Position numbers and translations under genes: made by a program
The notes under the pieces: model-generated
Seen by the model: the letters and a program-made list of their open reading frames with translations, nothing else
What the model was told of the DNA's origin: nothing
The model's database searches: none
NCBI RefSeq assembly: GCF_036634195.1
Contig: NZ_JAZIFY010000001.1
Location: 4,908,501 to 4,972,500, forward strand
From: Streptomyces sp. P9-A4
GTDB lineage: Bacteria; Actinomycetota; Actinomycetes; Streptomycetales; Streptomycetaceae
Length of the DNA stretch: 64,000 bases
Direction of reading: 5' to 3'
In this document: in pieces, positions 10,965 to 19,199 of the stretch
How the letters are laid out: each line of letters opens with the position of its first letter
Numbering within the stretch: the stretch's first letter is position 1

Positions 10965-11317
10965 CGTCAACTTCCGTCAACTTCATTTCAGAGGCCCGGT
11001 GTCCGCATAGCGGCCATCGCTCTCCGGTACGTGTGTTAACGGTCCGTTTCGGGGGTGTCTGTCTGTGCTCAGTTTGTCCGGATTTCGGTATCCGGACGTG
11101 TAGTGATGTTGTCAAAACGAGACCACTTAAGTGTGGTTTACAGCCCGGACGTACTTAATAGTTGGCTCCATTGAGCTCGGGTCAATGGGTCACGCACTGT
11201 GGGGAGTGCCGACTCACGAGCACACTCGGGGTACTTGAGTGCAAAGCCGTCAGGGGTGTCGGCGAAACTCGGAGTGCCCTTCTTGTAGTGACAAAGTGGA
11301 CTCATGAGGAGGAACCC
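10965..11317 (+). promoter_or_regulatory. Long AT-richer leader/promoter region of first oligopeptide operon
   Basis: About 350 bases without a convincing gene, clearly less GC-rich than its surroundings. It holds a perfect palindrome CACTTAAGTG at 11124-11133 and AT-rich tracts near 11101-11162 that could be promoter elements. A GAGGAGG ribosome site sits at about 11306-11312, just before the ATG at 11318. BldK-type operons are developmentally regulated in Streptomyces, so a complex control region is plausible; no specific regulator site is claimed. Confidence 0.5.
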
Positions 11318-12958
11318 ATGCGCGGTGCCAAGAGCGCCAAGTGGGTAACGGGCGCGATCATCGTTGCCCTTGCTGCGACCGCCTGTGGCGGGGGTAAGAG
11401 CGACGGCGGCAGTGACGCCAAGGGCGCTGTTGACCCGAACGGAATCTTCTCCATCGAGCTGGGCGAGCCTGAGAAGCCCCTGCTCACCGGCGACACGATG
11501 GAGTCCAACGGCTCCGCCGTGATGTCCGGCCTGTTCTCGACCCTGGTCGACTACAAGGCCGACGGCTCGCTGTCGATGATCAACGCCGAGTCGGTCACCA
11601 CGACGGACTCGAAGACCTGGACGGTCAAGCTCAAGCCGGGCTGGACCTTCCACGACGGCACCCCGGTGACCTCCAAGTCCTTCGTGGACGCGTGGAACTG
11701 GAACGCCAGCCTGAAGAACGCCCAGGGCCTCGCGTCCTGGTTCGCGGACATCAAGGGCTACGACAAGGTCCACCCGGACGCCGAGGGCGCCAAGCAGACC
11801 GCCGACAAGCTCGAGGGTCTGAAGGTCGTCGACGAGACCACCTTCAAGGTCGAGCTCTCGAAGGCCGTTCCGTACTTCGCGCACAAGCTGGCCTACATCG
11901 TCTTCGCGCCGCTCCCGGAGTCCTTCTACAAGGACCCGGTCGCCGGCGGCCAGAAGCCGGTCGGCAACGGTCCCTACAAGTTCAAGAGCTGGGACCACAA
12001 GAAGAAGATCGAGGTCACGCGCTTCGACGGCTACAAGGGCCCGAACAAGGCGAAGAACGGCGGTGTGGTCTTCAAGAACTACACCACCCTCGAGGCCGCG
12101 TACGAGGACCTGAAGTCGGGCAACGTCGACGTCCTGCGTCAGATCGCGCCGAAGGACCTCCCGGTCTACCGCCAGGACCTCGGCGACCGCGCCGTGGACC
12201 AGCCGTACTCCGCCGTCCAGACCATCGCCGTCGCCTTCTACGCCGACCAGTGGAAGAAGCCGAAGCAGATCGACCCGCGCGTCATCCAGGGTCTGTCCAT
12301 GGCGATCGACCGTGCCACCATCACCAAGACGGTGCTGAACGGCACGCGTGAGCCCGCGACCGGCTGGGTCGCGAAGGGCGTCCTGGGCTTCCAGGAGGAC
12401 GGTGGCGCCGGCGTCACCAAGTTCGACCCCGCCAAGGCCAAGGACCTGATCAAGGCCGGCGGTGGCGTTCCGAACAACAAGATCTCCATCCAGTACAACG
12501 CCGACGGCGGACACAAGGAGTGGGTGGACGCTGTCTGCAACTCCATCCAGCAGTCCACCGGCGTCCAGTGCGTCGGCGACGGCAAGCCGGACTTCCAGGC
12601 CGACCTGACCGCTCGTAAGACGAAGCAGGTCAAGTCGCTCTACCGCTCCGGCTGGGTGCTCGACTACCCGGTGAACGCCAACTTCATCTCGGACCTGTTC
12701 CGTACGGGCGCGGGCGGCAACCAGGGCGACTTCTCCAACAAGGAGCTGGACGCCAAGATCGCGAAGGCCGACTCCGCCGCGACCCTTGACGAGTCCGTCA
12801 AGGCGTACCAGGCGATCGAGAAGGACCTGATCAACTACATGCCGTCCATCCCGCTCTGGTACTACAAGGTCAACGCGGGCTTCTCCGAGAAGGTTTCGGG
12901 CGTGGCGTACGGCCAGGACGGCGACCCGATCCTGACCGGCGTCGAGGTCAAGAAGTAA
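11318..12958 (+). CDS. Oligopeptide ABC transporter substrate-binding lipoprotein (cluster 1)
   Basis: 546 residues. The signal peptide ends in a lipobox TAC (LAATACGGG, Cys about residue 23), then the family-5 binding-protein fold with WTFHDGTPVTSKSFVDAWNW, GNGPYKFKSW and VIQGLSMAIDRATI motifs. It captures oligopeptides outside the membrane for the permeases encoded next. Family and context match the BldK-type importers that control aerial growth in Streptomyces, but which S. coelicolor cluster is the ortholog cannot be settled here. The ATG at 11318 with GAGGAGG is chosen over a start 52 codons upstream. It is paralogous to the gene at 24074. Confidence 0.92.
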   Translation: MRGAKSAKWVTGAIIVALAATACGGGKSDGGSDAKGAVDPNGIFSIELGEPEKPLLTGDTMESNGSAVMSGLFSTLVDYKADGSLSMINAESVTTTDSKTWTVKLKPGWTFHDGTPVTSKSFVDAWNWNASLKNAQGLASWFADIKGYDKVHPDAEGAKQTADKLEGLKVVDETTFKVELSKAVPYFAHKLAYIVFAPLPESFYKDPVAGGQKPVGNGPYKFKSWDHKKKIEVTRFDGYKGPNKAKNGGVVFKNYTTLEAAYEDLKSGNVDVLRQIAPKDLPVYRQDLGDRAVDQPYSAVQTIAVAFYADQWKKPKQIDPRVIQGLSMAIDRATITKTVLNGTREPATGWVAKGVLGFQEDGGAGVTKFDPAKAKDLIKAGGGVPNNKISIQYNADGGHKEWVDAVCNSIQQSTGVQCVGDGKPDFQADLTARKTKQVKSLYRSGWVLDYPVNANFISDLFRTGAGGNQGDFSNKELDAKIAKADSAATLDESVKAYQAIEKDLINYMPSIPLWYYKVNAGFSEKVSGVAYGQDGDPILTGVEVKK

Positions 12959-12984
12959 TCACCCAAGCGTAGTCCGCACGCCGT

Positions 12985-13021
12985 CACGGGACTGACGGAT
13001 CGACAGATCGTCAGTCCCGTG
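12985..13021 (+). terminator. Intercistronic hairpin between binding protein and permease
   Basis: CACGGGACTGACG (12985-12997) pairs perfectly with 13009-13021 across an 11-base loop, without a T-run. Its place between binding-protein and permease genes suggests partial termination or 3'-end protection, giving more binding protein than permease, as in many ABC operons. Confidence 0.7.
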
Positions 13022-13138
13022 TCGGTGCCTTACGCAGTGGCTGGGGGGCCCTTCCACGACATAGCCGTACCCGGAAACGGGTACCGCTGTCGAGGGAGGG
13101 CCCGTCGGTTGCCGCTGTCACATCTCAACGGAGGCATG

Positions 13139-14071
13139 ATGGGGCGTTATGTCGCACGACGACTGCTCCAGATGATCCCGGTTTTCCTCGGGACGACCCT
13201 GCTGATCTTTGCCATGGTGCACGCCCTGCCCGGCGACCCCGTGCTGGCGATGTTCGGCGACAAGGGCGCCGACCCGGCGACACTCGCCGCGAAGCGCCAT
13301 GAGCTGGGTCTCGACAAGCCTGCATGGCAGCAGTACTTCTTCTATATGCGGGACATGATCCTGCACCTGGACTTCGGTACCCAGATCCGTAACGGACGGC
13401 CGGTCACCGAGGTGCTGGGCGACGCGTTCCCCATCACCCTCCAGCTCGCCGCCCTGGCGTTCGCCATCGAGCTGATCTTCGGCATCGGTCTGGGCGTCAT
13501 CGGTGGTCTGCGCGCCGGCCGTCTGGCCGACAACGTGATCCTGATCTTCACCCTGCTGATCATCTCGATCCCGGTCTTCGTCCTGGGCTACATCATCAAG
13601 ATGGTGTTCGCGTTCAACCTGGAGTGGATCGCGCCGAACGTCAGCACCGAGCCGCAGCTGAGCGAGATGCTCGCTCCGGCCATTGTGCTCGGCGGCCTCT
13701 CCCTCGCCTATGTGGCACGGCTCACCCGTACCTCCATGGCGGAGAACCTGCGCGCCGACTACATGCGCACGGCCGTCGCCAAGGGCCTGCCGCGACGCCG
13801 GGTCATCGGCGTCCACCTGATGCGCAACTCGATGATCCCCGTGGTCACCTTCCTCGGCACCGACATCGGCGCCCTGATGGGCGGCGCGGTCGTCACCGAG
13901 GCGATCTTCAACATCAAGGGCATCGGCGGCGTCATCGCCGAGTCGATCTCCCGGCGTGAAGGTACGACCCTGGTGGGCCTCGTCACCGTCCTGGTGATCG
14001 TCTACCTCGTCACCAGCCTGCTCATCGACCTGCTGTACGCGGTCCTGGACCCGAGGATCCGGTATGCCTGA
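13139..14071 (+). CDS. Oligopeptide ABC permease, DppB/OppB type (cluster 1)
   Basis: 310 residues. Six membrane segments are visible, starting MGRYVARRLLQMIPVFLGTTLLIF, with the typical first extracellular loop and the EAA-type cytoplasmic loop (YMRTAVAKGLPRRRVIGVHLMRNS). Two adjacent ATGs exist (13136 and 13139). GGAGG at 13130-13134 fits the second better, and the cluster 2 paralogue also starts MGRY. It overlaps the next gene by 8 bases. Confidence 0.93.
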   Translation: MGRYVARRLLQMIPVFLGTTLLIFAMVHALPGDPVLAMFGDKGADPATLAAKRHELGLDKPAWQQYFFYMRDMILHLDFGTQIRNGRPVTEVLGDAFPITLQLAALAFAIELIFGIGLGVIGGLRAGRLADNVILIFTLLIISIPVFVLGYIIKMVFAFNLEWIAPNVSTEPQLSEMLAPAIVLGGLSLAYVARLTRTSMAENLRADYMRTAVAKGLPRRRVIGVHLMRNSMIPVVTFLGTDIGALMGGAVVTEAIFNIKGIGGVIAESISRREGTTLVGLVTVLVIVYLVTSLLIDLLYAVLDPRIRYA

Positions 14072-15017
14072 CGTGACCAAGACCGCTGCCGCGGCAGTCG
14101 AGGACGCCATCGCCCCGCCCTCCGTGGACGCGGCCCCGGCCGCGAAGGCGGAGAAGGCCCGCAGCCTCTGGGGCGACGCCTGGGCCGACCTGCGCCGCAA
14201 CCCGTACTTCATCATCTCGTCGGCGCTGATCGCGCTGCTGCTGCTGATCTCGGTGTGGCCGACCCTCTTCACCAGCGCGTCCCCGACCGCCGGTGACCTG
14301 GTCCACCACTTCCTGAGCAAGCCCGAGCTGGGCAACGTCGGTTCGCCCGAGTGGCTGGGCTACGACCAGCAGGGCCGCTCCGTCTACGCCCGCCTCATCC
14401 ACGGCACCCGCGCCTCGATCATCGTCGGCGTCGCGGTCACCGCGATCGTCACGGTCGTCGGCGGCATCATGGGCATGATCTCGGGCTACTTCGGGGGCTG
14501 GGTCGACGCGCTCCTCTCCCGGATCACCGACGTCTTCTTCGGCATCCCGTTCCTGCTCGGCGCCATGGTCGTCCTGCAGTCGTTCGTCGAGCGGACCGTC
14601 TGGGTCGTCGTCTTCGCCCTCGCGTTCCTCGGCTGGACCCAGATCACCCGCGTCATGCGCGGTGCCGTGATCACGGTCAAGCAGGCCGACTACGTCCACG
14701 CGGCCAAGGCCCTCGGCGCCGGCACGACCCGGATCCTCTTCCGGCACATCCTGCCGAACGCCATGGCCCCCGTCATCGTCGTCGCGACCATCGCGCTCGG
14801 CGGTTACATCTCGGCCGAGGCCACCCTGTCGTTCCTCGGTCTGGGCCTCGCCGCCCCGACCGTCTCGTGGGGTGTCGACATCTCCGCCGGTGTCGCCCAG
14901 ATCCGAGTGGCCCCGCACGTCCTGCTCTGGCCCTCGATCATGCTGAGCCTCACCGTTCTGGCGTTCATCATGCTCGGCGAAGCCGTCCGCAACGCCCTCG
15001 ACCCCAAGCTGCGCTGA
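14064..15017 (+). CDS. Oligopeptide ABC permease, DppC/OppC type (cluster 1)
   Basis: 317 residues. A polar N-terminal tail of about 40 residues precedes LRRNPYFIISSALIALLLLISVWP, then further membrane segments and the EAA loop (DYVHAAKALGAGTTRILFRHILPN). It pairs with the upstream permease to form the channel. Start and previous stop overlap as ATGCCTGA, so translation is coupled. Confidence 0.93.
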   Translation: MPDVTKTAAAAVEDAIAPPSVDAAPAAKAEKARSLWGDAWADLRRNPYFIISSALIALLLLISVWPTLFTSASPTAGDLVHHFLSKPELGNVGSPEWLGYDQQGRSVYARLIHGTRASIIVGVAVTAIVTVVGGIMGMISGYFGGWVDALLSRITDVFFGIPFLLGAMVVLQSFVERTVWVVVFALAFLGWTQITRVMRGAVITVKQADYVHAAKALGAGTTRILFRHILPNAMAPVIVVATIALGGYISAEATLSFLGLGLAAPTVSWGVDISAGVAQIRVAPHVLLWPSIMLSLTVLAFIMLGEAVRNALDPKLR

Positions 15018-15031
15018 GGAGGGCGTAAAAG

Positions 15032-16090
15032 ATGAGCATCATCGACAAGACCGCGGCCGTCCCCGCGCCCCGCGACGGAGCCGACCACACCGGTCCGCTG
15101 CTCGAAGTCCGCGACCTGCACGTGGAGTTCCACACCCGTGACGGTGTGGCCAAGGCGGTCAACGGCGTCAACTACTCGGTGGACGCCGGCGAGACCCTCG
15201 CCGTCCTCGGCGAGTCCGGCTCCGGCAAGTCCGTCACCGCCCAGGCCGTCATGGGCATCCTCGACATGCCGCCCGGCAAGATCCCGCAGGGCGAGATCCT
15301 GTTCCGCGGCGAGGACATGCTGAAGATGTCCGAGGAGGAGCGGCGGAAGATCCGCGGCCGGAAGATCGCCATGATCTTCCAGGACGCGCTGTCCTCCCTC
15401 AACCCGGTCCTCAGCGTCGGCTACCAGCTCGGCGAGATGTTCCGGGTGCACCACGGCATGTCCAAGAAGGACGCCAAGGTCAAGGCCATCGAGCTGATGG
15501 ACAAGGTCAAGATCCCCGCCGCCAAGGCGCGGGTCTCCGACTACCCCCACCAGTTCTCCGGCGGTATGCGCCAGCGCATCATGATCGCCATGGCGCTCGC
15601 CCTGGAGCCGGACCTGATCATCGCCGACGAGCCCACCACGGCTCTCGACGTGACCGTCCAGGCCCAGGTCATGGACCTCCTCGCGGAGCTCCAGCGCGAG
15701 TACAACATGGGTCTGATCCTGATCACCCACGACCTCGGCGTCGTCGCCGACGTCGCGGACAAGATCGCCGTGATGTACGCCGGCCGCATCGTCGAGCAGG
15801 CCCCGGTCCACGAGCTGTACAAGCGCCCGGCCCACCCCTACACCAAGGGACTCCTGGAGTCGATCCCGCGCCTGGACCAGAAGGGCCAGGAGCTCTACGC
15901 GATCAAGGGCCTGCCGCCCAACCTGCTCAAGGTGCCCACCGGCTGCGCCTTCAACCCGCGCTGCCCCAAGGCCGACGACATCTGCCGCACGGAGATCCCG
16001 GCCCTGGTGCCGGTCACCGAGCAGGACGGCGCGGATCTCCCGGGCCGTAAGAGCGCCTGCCACTTCTGGAAGGAGACGATCCATGGCTGA
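15032..16090 (+). CDS. Oligopeptide ABC ATPase, DppD/OppD type (cluster 1)
   Basis: 352 residues. Walker A GESGSGKS, signature FSGGMRQR, Walker B LIIADEPTTALD and the C-terminal oligopeptide/dipeptide extension with CAFNPRCPKADDIC (a Cys-rich motif that in relatives binds an iron-sulfur cluster). It powers the importer. It has about 25 extra N-terminal residues compared with the nearly identical paralogue at 27763. It overlaps the following ATPase gene by 8 bases. Confidence 0.94.
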   Translation: MSIIDKTAAVPAPRDGADHTGPLLEVRDLHVEFHTRDGVAKAVNGVNYSVDAGETLAVLGESGSGKSVTAQAVMGILDMPPGKIPQGEILFRGEDMLKMSEEERRKIRGRKIAMIFQDALSSLNPVLSVGYQLGEMFRVHHGMSKKDAKVKAIELMDKVKIPAAKARVSDYPHQFSGGMRQRIMIAMALALEPDLIIADEPTTALDVTVQAQVMDLLAELQREYNMGLILITHDLGVVADVADKIAVMYAGRIVEQAPVHELYKRPAHPYTKGLLESIPRLDQKGQELYAIKGLPPNLLKVPTGCAFNPRCPKADDICRTEIPALVPVTEQDGADLPGRKSACHFWKETIHG

Positions 16091-17168
16091 CCTCAGCAAG
16101 AACGACGAGGCCGTGGCCGCCGTCGAGGCCCCCGCGGGCCGCGGCGAACCGATCCTCCAGGTGCGCGGTCTGAAGAAGCACTTCCCGCTGACGCAGGGCA
16201 TCCTGTTCAAGAAGCAGGTCGGCGCGGTCAAGGCCGTGGACGGGGTCTCCTTCGACCTCTACCAGGGCGAGACCCTCGGCATCGTGGGCGAGTCCGGCTG
16301 TGGCAAGTCCACCGTCGCCAAGCTCCTGATGAACCTGGAGCGCGCCACCGCGGGCGAGGTCTTCTACAAGGGCCAGGACATCACCAAGCTGTCCGGGCGC
16401 GCCCTGAAGGCCGTCCGCCGCAACATCCAGATGGTGTTCCAGGACCCGTACACCTCGCTCAACCCGCGTATGACGGTCGGCGACATCATCGGCGAGACCT
16501 TCGACATCCACCCCGAGGTGGCCCCGAAGGGCGACCGGCGCCGCAAGGTGCAGGAGCTGCTCGACGTCGTCGGTCTGAACCCGGAGTACATCAACCGGTA
16601 CCCGCACCAGTTCTCCGGCGGTCAGCGCCAGCGCATCGGCATCGCCCGAGGCCTCGCGCTCAACCCGGAGATCATCATCTGCGACGAGCCGGTGTCGGCC
16701 CTGGACGTGTCCGTCCAGGCGCAGGTCATCAACCTGATGGGGAAGCTGCAGGAGGAGTTCAACCTCTCCTACCTCTTCATCGCGCACGACCTGTCGATCG
16801 TCCGGCACATCTCGGACCGCGTCGGCGTCATGTACCTCGGCAAGATGGCCGAGATCGGTACGGACGAGCAGATCTACGAGCACCCGACGCACCCGTACAC
16901 CCAGGCGCTGCTGTCCGCGGTGCCGGTGCCGGACCCGGAGGCCCGCGCGCACCGCGAGCGGATCATCCTCACCGGTGACGTCCCCTCGCCGGCGAACCCG
17001 CCGTCGGGCTGCAGCTTCCGCACCCGCTGCTGGAAGGCGCAGGAGCGCTGCTCGCAGGAGACGCCGCTGCTCGCGATCCCGGAGCGCTTCCAGGGTCAGG
17101 AGACCCCGGCCGCGCACCTCTCGGCGTGCCACTTCGCCGAGGAGAAGCAGGTCGTCCCGGTGCACTGA
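16083..17168 (+). CDS. Oligopeptide ABC ATPase, DppF/OppF type (cluster 1)
   Basis: 361 residues. Walker [10 protein letters not shown], signature FSGGQRQR, Walker [13 protein letters not shown] and the C-terminal motif [14 protein letters not shown]. It is the second ATPase of the heterodimeric motor, with typical OppF wording ([20 protein letters not shown]). It is the last gene of the operon; a strong hairpin follows 20 bases after the stop. Confidence 0.94.
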   Translation: MADLSKNDEAVAAVEAPAGRGEPILQVRGLKKHFPLTQGILFKKQVGAVKAVDGVSFDLYQGETLGIVGESGCGKSTVAKLLMNLERATAGEVFYKGQDITKLSGRALKAVRRNIQMVFQDPYTSLNPRMTVGDIIGETFDIHPEVAPKGDRRRKVQELLDVVGLNPEYINRYPHQFSGGQRQRIGIARGLALNPEIIICDEPVSALDVSVQAQVINLMGKLQEEFNLSYLFIAHDLSIVRHISDRVGVMYLGKMAEIGTDEQIYEHPTHPYTQALLSAVPVPDPEARAHRERIILTGDVPSPANPPSGCSFRTRCWKAQERCSQETPLLAIPERFQGQETPAAHLSACHFAEEKQVVPVH

Positions 17169-17187
17169 CGCACCGACCCGCAGTGAC

Positions 17188-17230
17188 CGAAAGGCCCCCG
17201 CCACCCGCAAGGGTGACCGGGGGCCTTTCG
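17188..17230 (+). terminator. Terminator of oligopeptide operon 1
   Basis: CGAAAGGCCCCCG (17188-17200) pairs perfectly with 17218-17230. Inside it CACCC/GGGTG closes a GCAA tetraloop, making a two-part hairpin. Confidence 0.88.
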
Positions 17231-17586
17231 CATGGCCGACGGGACCCTCACCCCGCCCCCGGGACGCCCTCCCTCCGGGAAGCGCCCCCCCGGGACGTCC
17301 CACGGGACACCCCTACCGCCGTCCCGTTCCCGTCCCGCGTCCCCCGCACCGTCCCGTGCGCCCGACGGGATGTCACCCCTCGTCCGCGCCCCCGCCTCGG
17401 CCGTCGTGTCCGCCCCGCCCCGCCGGCCCCTCCCGCGGGACGGTCGCGGTCCGCCGGGACGGCCGGGACGGCGGGCGGGACTGGCAGCGTGTGCCGAGCC
17501 GCAGCCCGCCGGGCCGCCGCCCTCGACCACGAGGAGCGCGGCCCACCGGGCCGCCGCTGCCCGTCACTTCAGGACAAGGGATCGCC
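17231..17586 (+). promoter_or_regulatory. CGGGAC-rich intergenic region before DUF2690 genes
   Basis: About 355 bases with no convincing gene. The hexamer CGGGAC and its complement GTCCCG occur about a dozen times, in both orientations. It is the only sizeable space upstream of the DUF2690 genes, so their promoter is probably here. Near the end, TCACTTCAGGACAAGGGATCG places an AAGGG ribosome site before the GTG at 17587. Confidence 0.45.
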
Positions 17587-18006
17587 GTGAACGCATTCAC
17601 CCGCAAGCTCGCCACCGTCGGTTCGGCCCTCGCACTGGCCGGGTCGAGCCTCCTGCTCGCCTCCTCGCCGGCCTCGGCCGCGACGTCCTGCTACTCGACC
17701 AGCTGCTACGGGCTCGACCCGGCGACCTCGATCTGCCAGAACGACGCGAGGACCGTCCTCACCAGCGAGACCGGCGTCGAGCTGCGCTACAGCCCCACCT
17801 GTCGTGCCGCCTGGGCACGCAAGCAGAACGCGGTCGCGGGGCACTACTACCAGGTCGAGAACGAGCGCCGTGAGATGCAGAGCATTCAGCCCGGCGGCTC
17901 GGGCGGCACCGTCTGGACCCGGATGGTCGACGACAAGGACATCATGGCGTACGCCTGCGACCGTCGCTCCGACTACACCATGGCCTCCTGGACCCTCTGG
18001 TGGTGA
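17587..18006 (+). CDS. Secreted DUF2690 protein, paralogue 1
   Basis: 139 residues. A Sec signal peptide (MNAFTRKLATVGSALALAGS..., cleavage after ASA near residue 31) is followed by a DUF2690 domain: CYSTSCYGLDP, IC-x2-DARTV, VELRYSPTCRAAWAR. Mature size is about 108 residues. It has five cysteines where the three neighbours have six; the C-terminal one is missing (it ends WTLWW). Function unknown. The GTG start follows GGACAAGGGATCGCC. It heads four tandem paralogues and lies in the same direction as three peptidoglycan-hydrolase genes. Confidence 0.88.
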   Translation: MNAFTRKLATVGSALALAGSSLLLASSPASAATSCYSTSCYGLDPATSICQNDARTVLTSETGVELRYSPTCRAAWARKQNAVAGHYYQVENERREMQSIQPGGSGGTVWTRMVDDKDIMAYACDRRSDYTMASWTLWW

Positions 18007-18113
18007 CCCGTCCCGCGCCCTCCCGCGCCCTCCCGCAGGGCCGTCGTCCCCGGCCGACGCCCGCAGGGGTCCGCGCGGCGACCCGGTACGAGTTCCCCCA
18101 AGGAGACCTTCCC

Positions 18114-18539
18114 GTGAACGCACTCAGCCGCAAGCTCGCCACCGCCGGCTCGGCCCTCGCGATGGCCGCGTCGAGCCTCCTCCTCGCCTCCTCGCCGGCC
18201 TCGGCAGCGACGTCCTGCTACGCGTCCACCTGCTCGGGCCTGGACCCGGCCACGACGATCTGCCAGAACGACGCGACCACTGTCAGGGACAACTACTTCC
18301 CCGGAGTGGAGCTGCGCTACAGCCCCACCTGCCGTGCCGCCTGGGCGCGTTACTCCCGGGGCGCGGAGTTCTCCTTCACCGTGTCCGTCGAGCGCCGGGA
18401 CTCGACCGCGAAGTACACGACGCCCTACTACGGCAACGGGGCCACCGTCTGGACGCAGATGATCAACGACGCGAACCTCCAGGCGCGGGCCTGCGGTCGC
18501 CTCCCCAGCAACGAATGGGGCTGCTCCGACTGGTACTAG
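18114..18539 (+). CDS. Secreted DUF2690 protein, paralogue 2
   Basis: 141 residues, signal peptide then DUF2690 (CYASTCSGLDPATTICQND, ELRYSPTCRAAWARYS). It has six cysteines: two in CYASTC, one each in TICQ and PTCRAAW, and a C-terminal pair (ACGRLPSNEWGC), enough for three disulfides. GTG at 18114 follows AAGGAGACC. Its TAG stop is the junction with a repeat element at 18540. It is most like the copies on either side. Confidence 0.88.
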   Translation: MNALSRKLATAGSALAMAASSLLLASSPASAATSCYASTCSGLDPATTICQNDATTVRDNYFPGVELRYSPTCRAAWARYSRGAEFSFTVSVERRDSTAKYTTPYYGNGATVWTQMINDANLQARACGRLPSNEWGCSDWY

Positions 18540-18744
18540 GACCTGTCGTCGAACTCCCGCCAGGCCCTGGGGCCTGTCGTCACACTCCCGCCTGCCCCGC
18601 GACGCCTGGCACGCGCTCTCGCCGCACCGGGCGAAAGCCCGAGTACGTCCAGTACGAGGGCTTCCGCCCGGCACGCCGAGAGCACGCACCAGACGCCGCG
18701 GGGCCGCCCTTCGGGCGACGACGGGAGTTTGACGACAGGCCCTG
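18540..18744. repeat. Inverted-repeat element abutting a TAG stop, composite copy
   Basis: Starts directly after the TAG of DUF2690 paralogue 2 with GACCTGTCGTC and ends GACGACAGGCC. A second left end (GGCCTGTCGTCACACTCCCG) begins near 18570, so this is probably one element inside or beside the remnant of another. Left and right ends match in reverse over about 20 bases with one mismatch. The centre holds an imperfect hairpin (CCGGGCGAAAGCCC facing GGGCTTCCGCCCGG). It shares end and arm sequence with 45741-45818. No transposase gene fits inside. Confidence 0.8.
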
Positions 18745-18775
18745 GGCCGAGCCCCCACACACGAGAGGCACCCGC

Positions 18776-19186
18776 GTGAACACACTCACCCGCAAGCTCG
18801 CCACCGCCGGCTCGGCTCTCGCACTCGCCGCGTCCGGACTGCTCCTCGCCTCCTCCCCGGCGTCCGCCGCGACGTCCTGCTACGGGTCCGACTGCACCGG
18901 CAAGGACCCGAGCACGACCGTCTGCCAGAACGACGCCCGCACCGTCGCCACCACCGGCCTCGGCGTCGAGCTGCGCTACAGCCCCACCTGCCGGGCCGCC
19001 TGGGCGCGCACCGGCGCCGACACCGCGATGACGATCTGGGTGGAGAGCAACACCGGCCTGAGCCAGTCCGCTTACCACTCCGGCAACGGCACCGTGTGGA
19101 CCGCGATGATCGACGACAAGGGGATCATCGCCCGGTCCTGCGGCTACGTCATGGGATTCGGGCAGCAGTGCTCGTCGTGGTACTAG
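18776..19186 (+). CDS. Secreted DUF2690 protein, paralogue 3
   Basis: 136 residues, signal peptide (…LLLASSPASA) and DUF2690 domain (CYGSDCTGKDPSTTVCQND, ELRYSPTCRAAWAR). Six cysteines with a C-terminal pair (SCGYVMGFGQQC). It ends SSWY, close to SDWY of paralogue 2. GTG at 18776 follows GAGAGGCACC. It lies 13 bases before paralogue 4, so the two are probably co-transcribed. Function unknown. Confidence 0.88.
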   Translation: MNTLTRKLATAGSALALAASGLLLASSPASAATSCYGSDCTGKDPSTTVCQNDARTVATTGLGVELRYSPTCRAAWARTGADTAMTIWVESNTGLSQSAYHSGNGTVWTAMIDDKGIIARSCGYVMGFGQQCSSWY

Positions 19187-19199
19187 AAGGAGTCCCCCA

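Noticed and set aside
13118..14335. Long open frame antisense to the permease genes
   Set aside because: In high-GC DNA with third-position bias, long antisense frames are expected. The sense genes have clear families, start sites and operon overlaps; the antisense product is Asp/Gly/Arg-rich with no motif. The same applies to other long antisense frames across the window.
11318..17168. Naming the first cluster bldKA-E
   Set aside because: The family and neighbourhood fit, but there are two paralogous clusters and my memory of the S. coelicolor bldK gene order (permease first) differs from the binding-protein-first order here, so orthology cannot be assigned from sequence alone.
18536..18744. 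Coding gene inside the repeat element (a peptide with GRKPSYWTYSGFRPVRRE-type wording)
   Set aside because: This peptide comes from the repeat sequence itself, has no ribosome site, and lies fully in the inverted-repeat element.
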